Notes under the pieces: model-generated | What the model was told of the DNA's origin: nothing | The model's database searches: none | What the model saw: the letters and a program-made list of their open reading frames with translations, nothing else | Part shown: positions 57,501 through 64,000 of the stretch, piece after piece | Position numbering within the stretch: the first letter of the stretch is position 1 | How the letters are laid out: the number at the start of each line of letters is the position of its first letter | Made by a program: the position numbers and the translations under genes | Source of the DNA: Magnetovibrio sp. | GTDB taxonomy: Bacteria > Pseudomonadota > Alphaproteobacteria > Rhodospirillales > Magnetovibrionaceae | Reading direction: 5' to 3' | NCBI GenBank assembly: GCA_026196495.1 | Contig: JAPHSY010000032.1 | Span: forward strand, 1 to 64,000 | DNA: 64,000 bases

Positions 57501-59341
57501 CCTCCCATGTTCCGGAACCAACGACGGATCAGCCAGCAAAATCCTTTGGTGGTATGTCATTGCGCAAAGCATTGGCATTGACACTTGTAGGCCTGACGGT
57601 AACCGCCATTGTTCTCGTTGGGTCAGTTTCAACATGGAAGATTTGGGTTAGCGAACGCCAAGCTATTGAGACCGACCTTTCATATCGAGCGGAACAAGCT
57701 GCCTCTCAGGTACGAAAGTTCCTATCCTCACTTCAAGATTCTTTGGAAACAACGGCTCTATTGGCAGGAATTGTGACACGATCAGATGCAAATAACCGTG
57801 TACTCCTTGCACGCCTAATGTCACGCCATTCTGGTGTGCGGACTTTATCCATTATCGACACTGATGGTAGTGAGATTGTTAAATCATCCCGGATGGATAT
57901 CGTCTCCAAACTTACGCAGTTGAAATGGCGTAACCACCCTCTCCTATCACAAATCAAAAACCGCCAGCCTTATATTGGGAAGTTAACCATATCCGCAGTG
58001 TCGCATGAGCCTCTGATCACATTTGCAGTACCGGTTTTATCAAACCTCAACAAAGTTGAGGGAGCATTGGTTGCGGAGTTTAACTTGCGTTTTATGTGGG
58101 AGGCTTTGACAGTCCTTGATCTAAAAGAAGGGCAAGATGCATATGTCATCAATGAAGCCGGACGCGTATTGGGGCACTCCGTTTTGCATCAAGTGTTACG
58201 CGAAATACATCTACCAAAAGATGTTGTCCAAAAACATTTTGAATCTGCAAAAACAGGGAACCTCAGCCACATATTTGGCATTAATGGGAATGAGGTTCTC
58301 AGTGTTGCAAAACAAATGAATTCCATCAACTGGCTGGTGGTTGTCAACGTGCCGACGGATATTGCCTACACCCCCTTGTATCAAGCAATTTGGTTTTCTG
58401 TTGTCGTTATATTCTTGGTGGGAACCTTGGCGGCTGTGGTGGCTGTGTTCTTTGCCAACAAACTGACCCGTCCGCTAACCGATTTGATTTTCCAATCTGC
58501 CGAGATTGCACGAGGTCGTTTCAACCAAGGTACATTAAACCAAGGGGCAAGTGAAATCCGCCATTTGTCCCAAGCCCTGAATGATATGTCATTGCAGTTG
58601 AAAGATGCATTTGACAAACTCGAAACCGCCAAGACCGATGCCGAAAAAGCCAGCCAAGCAAAATCTGAGTTTCTTGCCACCGTTAGTCACGAACTACGCA
58701 CCCCCCTAACCTCTATCAAGGGGGTCACAGGGCTCTTATGTGGTGGCGCATTAGGAGATATGCCCGCAAAAGCACTTGATATGGTGAAATTGGCGAACAA
58801 AAGCACTGATAGACTTACAATTTTGGTCAATGACATTCTGGACGCAGAAAAAATCTTATCTGACCGTATGAGCTTTAATTTCCAAGAATTAGATATCAAT
58901 GTCTTGGTCAACAACGCCCTTAAAGAAAATGCAGGCTACGCCATTCATCACGGTGTGACCTTCGCAGGACCAGAAGAAAAACTGGACATTAAGGTGTACG
59001 GAGATTGGGGACGCTTAACTCAAGTTCTGTCCAACTTAATATCCAATGCCGCCAAGTTTGCTTGTGATGATGATGTGATACACATAGCCATTGAGCGCCA
59101 AGACAGTGAGGTCCGGATTTCAGTGACAGACCATGGCCCTGGCGTTCCGGAAGACTACATTGACAAGCTGTTCGAATGGTTTTCACAGGCTGACAGTAGC
59201 GATGTCCGTCGCAACACCGGCAGTGGACTTGGTTTGTTTATCTCTAAATCCATCATCAACCGTCATAACGGGCAAATCGGACTTAGCCAAGGCGCAGGGG
59301 AACATACAACTTTCTACTTCACGTTACCGATCTTGGAATAA
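57497..59341 (+). CDS. Membrane sensor histidine kinase: Cache + HAMP + HisKA + HATPase_c, 614 aa
   Basis: Helix 1 (about 26-48) and helix 2 (about 295-320) enclose a periplasmic Cache-like domain with PYIGKLTISAVSHEPLITFAVPV and VEGALVAEFNL. HAMP follows helix 2 (NKLTRPLTDLIFQSAEIARGRF). The HisKA motif is [25 protein letters not shown]; the ATPase domain has NLISNAAKFA, DHGPGVPEDYIDKLF and GSGLGLFISKSIINRH. The start ATGA overlaps the binding-protein stop by 4 nt, indicating translational coupling and a joint sensing function. No response regulator is adjacent. Confidence 0.93.
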   Translation: MTSHVPEPTTDQPAKSFGGMSLRKALALTLVGLTVTAIVLVGSVSTWKIWVSERQAIETDLSYRAEQAASQVRKFLSSLQDSLETTALLAGIVTRSDANNRVLLARLMSRHSGVRTLSIIDTDGSEIVKSSRMDIVSKLTQLKWRNHPLLSQIKNRQPYIGKLTISAVSHEPLITFAVPVLSNLNKVEGALVAEFNLRFMWEALTVLDLKEGQDAYVINEAGRVLGHSVLHQVLREIHLPKDVVQKHFESAKTGNLSHIFGINGNEVLSVAKQMNSINWLVVVNVPTDIAYTPLYQAIWFSVVVIFLVGTLAAVVAVFFANKLTRPLTDLIFQSAEIARGRFNQGTLNQGASEIRHLSQALNDMSLQLKDAFDKLETAKTDAEKASQAKSEFLATVSHELRTPLTSIKGVTGLLCGGALGDMPAKALDMVKLANKSTDRLTILVNDILDAEKILSDRMSFNFQELDINVLVNNALKENAGYAIHHGVTFAGPEEKLDIKVYGDWGRLTQVLSNLISNAAKFACDDDVIHIAIERQDSEVRISVTDHGPGVPEDYIDKLFEWFSQADSSDVRRNTGSGLGLFISKSIINRHNGQIGLSQGAGEHTTFYFTLPILE

Positions 59342-59352
59342 CACAAAGAATA

Positions 59353-59391
59353 ACACAAAAAAACGGCGGCCCCATGGACCGCCATTTTTGA
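59353..59391. terminator. Bidirectional terminator between the kinase and the AOR gene
   Basis: Hairpin GGCGG...CCGCC (59365-59383) with an internal 2-bp extension, a T-run of five on the plus side and seven on the minus side. It serves both convergent genes. Confidence 0.75.
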
Positions 59392-61110
59392 TTATGACTT
59401 TTCGTCTAACAGAGCATCAATCGCCGGTGTAACGACATCGGCTCTGAGACGTGATGTCTTATTGGTTGGCGGTAACGGCTCTTCAATAAAGAAGTCAGGA
59501 AGCTCATTGTCACCTTCATCAAAGCCTGCGTCAGCGTTGAATTGGCGTTCCAGCAATAAGGTCTCATGACCGATCCACGCATAAAAACCAACATCTAAGT
59601 CCGTGCCTAGGGCATCGTTTAGCGCGTTGACCATTAGTTCTTGGTTAGAGTTGCTCACAGCACGACCAAATAGGCACAGGCCAAGACTATCGTTGGTGGC
59701 ACACAAAACCTGGAGATTATAGCTTTCTTGCACCAACTCTTCGACGGTGTGTTCAGTGCTGGGAAACGTAGGGGCATTGCCAACAGTATGATCTGCACCT
59801 TGGGTGGTGGTCATCATTGACACTGCTGTGACTTCCGTAACCCGCGGGTCATAAGCGCTCAACGCTTGCTTTTTAATGACTGGTAGGCGTTTCATGCCGC
59901 GTTGTTTACCAACACGTGCAACACCCTGGGCCAAGTCTCGACCACGTGCATTACCCGCAGCCCAGTCATCCATAACTTGCTTCATGAAACCAACATCACC
60001 GAATTCAGCGTCGCCGGCTTCCATCAATACCGCAATGAGAGCACCAGCTTCGATGGTATCAATCCCCAAATCATTGCAATCATAATTCAAGTGCGCAACA
60101 TCATCAGGATCCGTCAGGCCACAGTTGGTGCCCAACAAGCCAATGGTTTCATACTCCATCGGAGAAACCACTTCTTCACCATTTTTATCCATGTAGACAT
60201 TGGAACATTTGATTTGGCAGCCTGGCATACACGCGTGGGCGAGTTCACCTCCACGTGCTTCGTTACGTTCAGCGATCGCCTCACCGCCCATGGGGAAGGG
60301 CGGGTCCATATCGATGGTCGCACTGCCAATGGAGAAATTGTTAACGGGCAACGCACCAATATGATTGGTAACATCAGCGGCCAAAGCTGTCCCCAGACGA
60401 CGTAGGCCCTCGGCCTTGGGATCAGCGGCAATCATATCACCGTAGGTTTTGACAGAACCCATCAGTTTTTTGCGCTCATGGAAGGTCGGCATCTTGTGCT
60501 TATCAACCACAATCGCTTTGACCTTTTTGGAGCCCATCACCGCGCCGACACCACCACGTGCCGCCAAACGTGACGGACGGTTATCAGTGTCAGAGAACGC
60601 AATACCAGCAATCAGGCCTTGGTATTCACCTACCGGGCCACACAGCGCGACGGAGGTCTTGTCACCATACTTCTCATGAAGCATAGCGGCGGCTTCCATA
60701 TTGCCTTTGCCCATGTAAGGCGAAGCATCCTCAAAGGTGATATCATCATCTTTGGGGATGTAGATCACCACCCAATCATCAGATGCACCGTTGAGTGTTA
60801 TTCCGGATATTTCCAGCTGACCCATGGCAAATGCAAATGTACCGCCAGCATTGGCTTCTTTAACGCCACCCGTAAGCGGGCTTTTACAGCCCACACTCAA
60901 ACGGTTAGCATTGGAAAAATTCGTACCCGCGAAAGGTCCTGCTGAAAAAATCAGTGGATTTTCGGGTGCCAAAGGGTCCACCGTCGCGGCACCACTATCC
61001 AACAGCGTCTTTGCAATCAGATATCGACCGGCTCGTGCCAGAACTTCACCTTCTTGCTCTTCTTTACGGATAGTGTGAGTGTTCAGATCAATATGTAAGT
61101 AGTTGCGCAT
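59392..61110 (-). CDS. Aldehyde ferredoxin oxidoreductase-family tungsten/molybdenum enzyme, 572 aa
   Basis: Oxidises aldehydes (or a related substrate) to acids with a bis-pterin tungsten or molybdenum cofactor and one [4Fe-4S] cluster. Cluster cysteines are seen as C294, C298 and C302 (HACMPGCQIKCSN) and C479 (DSLGLCLFG). Pterin-binding motifs are LSVGCKSPLTGGVKEANAGG, SRLAARGGVGAVMGSKKVKA and DLGIDTIEAGA. Length is near the family norm (about 600). The ATG at 61110 is chosen; a GTG at 61125 is possible. No ferredoxin or flavoprotein partner and no anaerobic cluster is next to it, so the redox partner is unknown. Moco genes moaC and moeA are in this window. Confidence 0.9.
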   Translation of the reverse strand: MRNYLHIDLNTHTIRKEEQEGEVLARAGRYLIAKTLLDSGAATVDPLAPENPLIFSAGPFAGTNFSNANRLSVGCKSPLTGGVKEANAGGTFAFAMGQLEISGITLNGASDDWVVIYIPKDDDITFEDASPYMGKGNMEAAAMLHEKYGDKTSVALCGPVGEYQGLIAGIAFSDTDNRPSRLAARGGVGAVMGSKKVKAIVVDKHKMPTFHERKKLMGSVKTYGDMIAADPKAEGLRRLGTALAADVTNHIGALPVNNFSIGSATIDMDPPFPMGGEAIAERNEARGGELAHACMPGCQIKCSNVYMDKNGEEVVSPMEYETIGLLGTNCGLTDPDDVAHLNYDCNDLGIDTIEAGALIAVLMEAGDAEFGDVGFMKQVMDDWAAGNARGRDLAQGVARVGKQRGMKRLPVIKKQALSAYDPRVTEVTAVSMMTTTQGADHTVGNAPTFPSTEHTVEELVQESYNLQVLCATNDSLGLCLFGRAVSNSNQELMVNALNDALGTDLDVGFYAWIGHETLLLERQFNADAGFDEGDNELPDFFIEEPLPPTNKTSRLRADVVTPAIDALLDEKS

Positions 61111-61210
61111 TTTCTTATTTTGCACCGCAATATTTTCTGGGGTTGCTTGCTTATACCTGATTTTTTTGAAAAGGGAAAAGGTTTATTTTACATATTTTTG
61201 TGATTGATAT

Positions 61211-61247
61211 AATAATTTAACAATTATTAATTGTTCATTATTTTTTA
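61211..61247. repeat. AT-rich nested inverted repeat before the cyclase gene
   Basis: Left arm AATAAT-TT-AACAAT (61211-61224), 5-nt centre, right arm ATTGTT-C-ATTATT (61230-61242), then a T-run. It lies in the divergent region between the AOR and diguanylate cyclase genes (61126-61329), which is strongly AT-rich. Candidate regulator site or cruciform. Confidence 0.5.
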
Positions 61248-61329
61248 GGGGTTTATCTTAAGTTTATAGGGTTATATTGAATAATTTGATTACATATCAT
61301 TTTATGAAGCTCTTAAGTTTGCTTTAGAA

Positions 61330-62478
61330 ATGGCGATCAATCTAGCTGCATTATATGAGATTATACCTATGCGTAAATCCGTCTCCCTCACAACCTATGT
61401 AAAGGTAGTTAGTCTCTGTTTTGTCGTTGAATTCATCACAATGTATTTACTTCAAAACTTGCATCAAATGTCCCCGCTTCTTGCTGCGCTCATTGATGCC
61501 ATTGTCATTGCTTTAACGCTCGTCGTAGCGATCGCAATTTGGGTCGCCCCAGATTTGGCCAAATCTCAACAAGTTGCCAAAGATCAAGCCGAGCTGATGA
61601 AGACGTTAATTAATTCGATCCCAGCCCCAATTTTTTATAAAAATGAAAATGGTATCTACACAGGCTGCAACTCACATTTTGAAAAATACCTTGGACGAGA
61701 TGCTCGCGATATTATCGGTCATACTGTGTACGAAGTGGCCCCTAAAGAATTGGCTGAGATTTATCACAATGCTGACATGGAACTCATCCAAAAGGGCGAA
61801 AGCCAAATTTACGAAACAAAAGTCAATCATGCTGACGGATCAGAACACGACGTCATGTTTCACAAAGCGGCCTATCACAAATCCAATGGTGACATAGGCG
61901 GAATTATTGGCGTCATCCTTGATATTAGCGAGCGAAAGGATATGGAGCGACGCTTAAAGTCCCTAGCAACAATTGATGATTTAACTCAAATCCCAAATCG
62001 ACGTGAACTTGACCATAGGGTTCAACAGGCACTTATGCGAAATCAGCGCGCTGGTGAAAAGCTTGCTTTACTTTTCATCGATATGGATGGGTTTAAGGAA
62101 GTAAATGATCAATTTGGCCATGAGGCTGGGGACATCGTCCTGAAGGAAGTCGCAAGCCGCCTCACCAATCTCATCCGAAAATCGGATGTAGCTGGTCGCA
62201 TGGGGGGAGATGAGTTTGCAGTTTTGCTAGACAGCAAAGTAACACAAGACAGTGTTTCAACTGTTGCAAAAAAGCTTCTTAAAGGGCTTTCAGAACCATA
62301 TCACGTTAACGATAGTGCTCACGCAAAATTAACTGCCAGCATCGGTATCGCATTCTCACCAGATGATGGAAGCAGCCTACGACAACTGTTGGCTCAAGCT
62401 GATGAAGCTATGTACGCGGCTAAAAACCTTGGGAAAAATACATATTCACTTGCCCGTGATCTTTCATCAAATGACTAA
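61330..62478 (+). CDS. Membrane diguanylate cyclase: two helices + PAS + GGDEF, 382 aa
   Basis: Makes cyclic di-GMP. Two helices (about 22-45 and 50-72), then a PAS domain (about 85-205, PIFYKNENGIYTGCNSHFEKYLG ... VILDISERKD). The GGDEF domain has TIDDLTQIPNRRELDHRV, DMDGFKEVNDQFGHEAGD, an intact GGDEF and I-site RKSD five residues before it. No EAL domain. Divergent from the AOR gene; the next gene, 121 nt downstream on the same strand, encodes a degenerate GGDEF protein. Confidence 0.93.
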   Translation: MAINLAALYEIIPMRKSVSLTTYVKVVSLCFVVEFITMYLLQNLHQMSPLLAALIDAIVIALTLVVAIAIWVAPDLAKSQQVAKDQAELMKTLINSIPAPIFYKNENGIYTGCNSHFEKYLGRDARDIIGHTVYEVAPKELAEIYHNADMELIQKGESQIYETKVNHADGSEHDVMFHKAAYHKSNGDIGGIIGVILDISERKDMERRLKSLATIDDLTQIPNRRELDHRVQQALMRNQRAGEKLALLFIDMDGFKEVNDQFGHEAGDIVLKEVASRLTNLIRKSDVAGRMGGDEFAVLLDSKVTQDSVSTVAKKLLKGLSEPYHVNDSAHAKLTASIGIAFSPDDGSSLRQLLAQADEAMYAAKNLGKNTYSLARDLSSND

Positions 62479-62599
62479 TTCATCATCAAGATATTACGGT
62501 TAAAAGCGTTCACAATTGCGTGCAATATCTCGCAACAGTGATAATGTGGAACTACATAATGATGAATATAATGGTATTTCATTGTTGGGTTCGTAAACC

Positions 62600-63382
62600 A
62601 TGCTACTTCCAGAGTGGATCAAATCGTTAATCATCCCGTCAGAACGCCCGATCAAAGAGATTGATCAGGAAGTCGAAGAGGCGGTGAAGGAGATCCGCTC
62701 AACTTCATTTGAGACGGTAAAGGGCGAGAGCATTTTACGCCAAAGCCCACCTGATTCAGGCGATACGTTTTTCATTATGGATTTAGCCCCCATATACAAC
62801 GTTATTGGCGATCGTCATGGACGTTTGGCAGATAGTGTTGCTGAAAGTTGTTACCGGGTCTTCAATTCAATGTGCCCCGCTGAAAAAGACCGAGGGGTCT
62901 TTGAAGGTGATTTTTTTATGATGTTGTTTGAAGACCCAGACCTAGAAGCAGGCTACCTACGTGCCGCAAAAATCATCAATGAGATCGGCGAGTTCATCCT
63001 CAGTGACCGTTTTAAAGCCATAAACATCCCGGACATGCTCACAGCCATCAAAGTTAACGACATCACCAATCGTGACGGCACAATTAACGCCACACGATTG
63101 GAAGAAAAGAGTTTAAACGGCGGCATGCCCATACAATTGCACGAACCACCGGATAATGCCCCTGAATGGCACAAAATGCTGTTCGAACACCATCCTAAGG
63201 AATTGAAATTTGTAGAATTGGACCACGAACACAAAGAAGAGAATCTGAATTGGAGCTACATCACTGCAGGCGGTAATGTACAAAATTTCCCTCGCGCCAT
63301 GCGGGACCGCCGACAAATTAAAATGGCTATTACAGGTCATGACCGCCGCAAGAGCTTCGATCGACGTGGACGCGGTTTCTAG
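62600..63382 (+). CDS. Degenerate GGDEF-like protein, 260 aa
   Basis: No signal peptide or membrane helix. Residues 57-150 keep the layout of a GGDEF domain: DLAPIYNVIGDRHGRLAD at 61-78 mirrors DxDxFKxINDxxGHxxGD, and FEGDFFMMLF at 101-110 mirrors GGDEFxxLL. Metal and GTP-binding residues are changed (EGDFF for GGDEF), so it should not make cyclic di-GMP. Helices with AAKIINEIGEF follow, as in the family. The C-terminal tail is histidine- and charge-rich and ends DRRKSFDRRGRGF. It may bind c-di-GMP or pair with the cyclase next door. The family assignment is mine, by eye. Confidence 0.6.
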   Translation: MLLPEWIKSLIIPSERPIKEIDQEVEEAVKEIRSTSFETVKGESILRQSPPDSGDTFFIMDLAPIYNVIGDRHGRLADSVAESCYRVFNSMCPAEKDRGVFEGDFFMMLFEDPDLEAGYLRAAKIINEIGEFILSDRFKAINIPDMLTAIKVNDITNRDGTINATRLEEKSLNGGMPIQLHEPPDNAPEWHKMLFEHHPKELKFVELDHEHKEENLNWSYITAGGNVQNFPRAMRDRRQIKMAITGHDRRKSFDRRGRGF

Positions 63383-63388
63383 GTATTT

Positions 63389-63931
63389 TTACGCCAACTC
63401 TTCTTTAAACATTGTGACGATTTCTTCAGCAATCTCCGGGCGTTTTTTGCCTTCAATATCAATCACCACATCGGCAGCCTTTTCGTAAAATGGCAAGCGG
63501 CGGTTCATCAACTCTTCAGTTGAAGTGCGGCTATCCAAGGTAGGGCGGTCTGCTTTCTTTTCGACCTTATCGACTAAGCGTTTGATATCGCCCTTCAACC
63601 AAACCACGGTCCCGTTTTTTTTCAAAGCATTGACCTTGCGTTTTGAATAAAACTCTTTGCCCTGACCGTCCAAATCAACAATGACACCACCACCACAATC
63701 GACGATAACGCCATCCATATTGGCGATCTTTTTCACCGTGTCGTGTTCCATATTACGGAATGCATGCCAATCACCTTTGTTGTCAGCAATGATGTCATCG
63801 ATGGACTTACCTTTGTTTTCATAGACAATCATATCATCTGTCGAAAACACTGGGCGTTTGGTCAGAACGGCTAGACGTCGGGATACATTGGATTTACCTG
63901 CACCACGCATGCCAATAATAACAATGTTCAT
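63389..63931 (-). CDS. aroK: Shikimate kinase-like protein, 180 aa
   Basis: P-loop kinase of the shikimate kinase fold. Walker A is GMRGAGKSNVS at 7-17, the shikimate-site DCGGGVIVD lies near 80, a lid-type arginine is in ADRPTLDS, and RLPFYEKAADVVIDI is the conserved end. DDMIVYENKGKSIDDII replaces the usual DxxIE region. It is a plausible AroK, but a second copy elsewhere would make it a paralog. The stop of gloA is 8 nt upstream, so gloA-aroK form a pair. Confidence 0.85.
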   Translation of the reverse strand: MNIVIIGMRGAGKSNVSRRLAVLTKRPVFSTDDMIVYENKGKSIDDIIADNKGDWHAFRNMEHDTVKKIANMDGVIVDCGGGVIVDLDGQGKEFYSKRKVNALKKNGTVVWLKGDIKRLVDKVEKKADRPTLDSRTSTEELMNRRLPFYEKAADVVIDIEGKKRPEIAEEIVTMFKEELA

Positions 63932-63939
63932 GAAATAAA

Positions 63940-64000
63940 TTACTTTCGTTCAATCAATTCAATTTTGTAGCCGTCAGGGTCTTCAATAAAGGCGATAACG
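63940..64000 (-). CDS. gloA: Lactoylglutathione lyase (glyoxalase I), C-terminal end only
   Basis: The last 19 codons before a TAA at 63942-63940 read VIAFIEDPDGYKIELIERK, the conserved end of glyoxalase I with its metal-binding Glu in YKIELI. The rest lies beyond the window. Removes methylglycoxal-glutathione hemithioacetal to S-lactoylglutathione. Confidence 0.85.
   Translation of the reverse strand, partial: VIAFIEDPDGYKIELIERK

Overview
The window reads as chromosomal core sequence of a marine-type alphaproteobacterium, most likely a Rhodospirillales relative. The reasons are gene order (clpP-clpX-lon-hupB; ppiD-trpE; trpG-trpD-trpC-moaC-moeA; lexA, comEC, gltX, gltA), alphaproteobacterial protein types (the alpha/beta hydrolase-OsmC fusion, a divergent polysaccharide deacetylase) and a perfect GAAC-N7-GAAC SOS box in front of lexA. 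Base composition looks moderate, and I see no insertion sequences, prophage, integrase or CRISPR array. The genus cannot be fixed from the sequence alone.

Layout. 1-2.1 kb: L-serine dehydratase (cut by the window edge) behind a small soluble histidine kinase, then tRNA-Val. 2.2-10.2 kb: a protein quality-control block on the minus strand (tig, clpP, clpX, lon, HU), with terminators after HU, lon and clpX, a sigma-32-like promoter before lon, and tRNA-Leu upstream. 10.3-16.4 kb: NAD(P)H-hydrate repair enzyme, a D-amino-acid dehydrogenase, a CopD-like membrane protein, a secreted EF-hand/M23-like protein and the hydrolase-OsmC fusion. 16.5-23.3 kb: Nudix hydrolase, a cysteine-containing RTX-repeat protein, cysteine synthase, mercaptopyruvate sulfurtransferase (sseA), a large Cache-GAF histidine kinase, and a decayed second copy of the sseA 3' end. 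23.3-28.7 kb: tpiA, secG, pyrG, kdsA, eno. 28.8-34 kb: a REC-PAS-GGDEF protein, a GT-C-like membrane protein, a small membrane protein and an unusual alpha/beta hydrolase. 34-48.4 kb: ppiD-trpE, then about 6.8 kb of unrelated genes (47-residue membrane protein, exported coiled-coil protein, exported CPYC thioredoxin-like protein, HMA metallochaperone, flagellin-like protein, polysaccharide deacetylase, copper ATPase), then trpGDC-moaC-moeA-GNAT. 49-56.4 kb: lipoprotein, lexA, double response regulator, comEC, gltX, gltA. 56.4-64 kb: a binding-protein lipoprotein overlapping a Cache histidine kinase, a tungsten/molybdenum aldehyde oxidoreductase, a diguanylate cyclase, a degenerate GGDEF protein, a shikimate kinase-like gene and the end of glyoxalase I.

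How genes work together. ClpP/ClpX/Lon/trigger factor are the proteostasis set. CysK and SseA handle cysteine sulfur. TrpE/G/D/C make indole-3-glycerol phosphate. MoaC and MoeA make the molybdopterin cofactor that an AOR-type enzyme needs. CopA and the HMA protein form a likely copper-export pair, and the copA upstream region has a promoter with the 19-bp spacer typical of MerR/CueR control. Signalling is dense: three histidine kinases, a double receiver protein, two intact GGDEF proteins and one degenerate GGDEF protein.

Points most worth a second look: a possible Trp-codon leader ORF ending 1 nt before trpG in a trp cluster split in two; the sseA remnant across the kinase gene; the copA 19-bp-spacer promoter; the binding-protein/kinase pair; the degenerate GGDEF protein; the EF-hand M23 protein lacking a zinc-ligand histidine; and the histone-H1-like tail on trigger factor.
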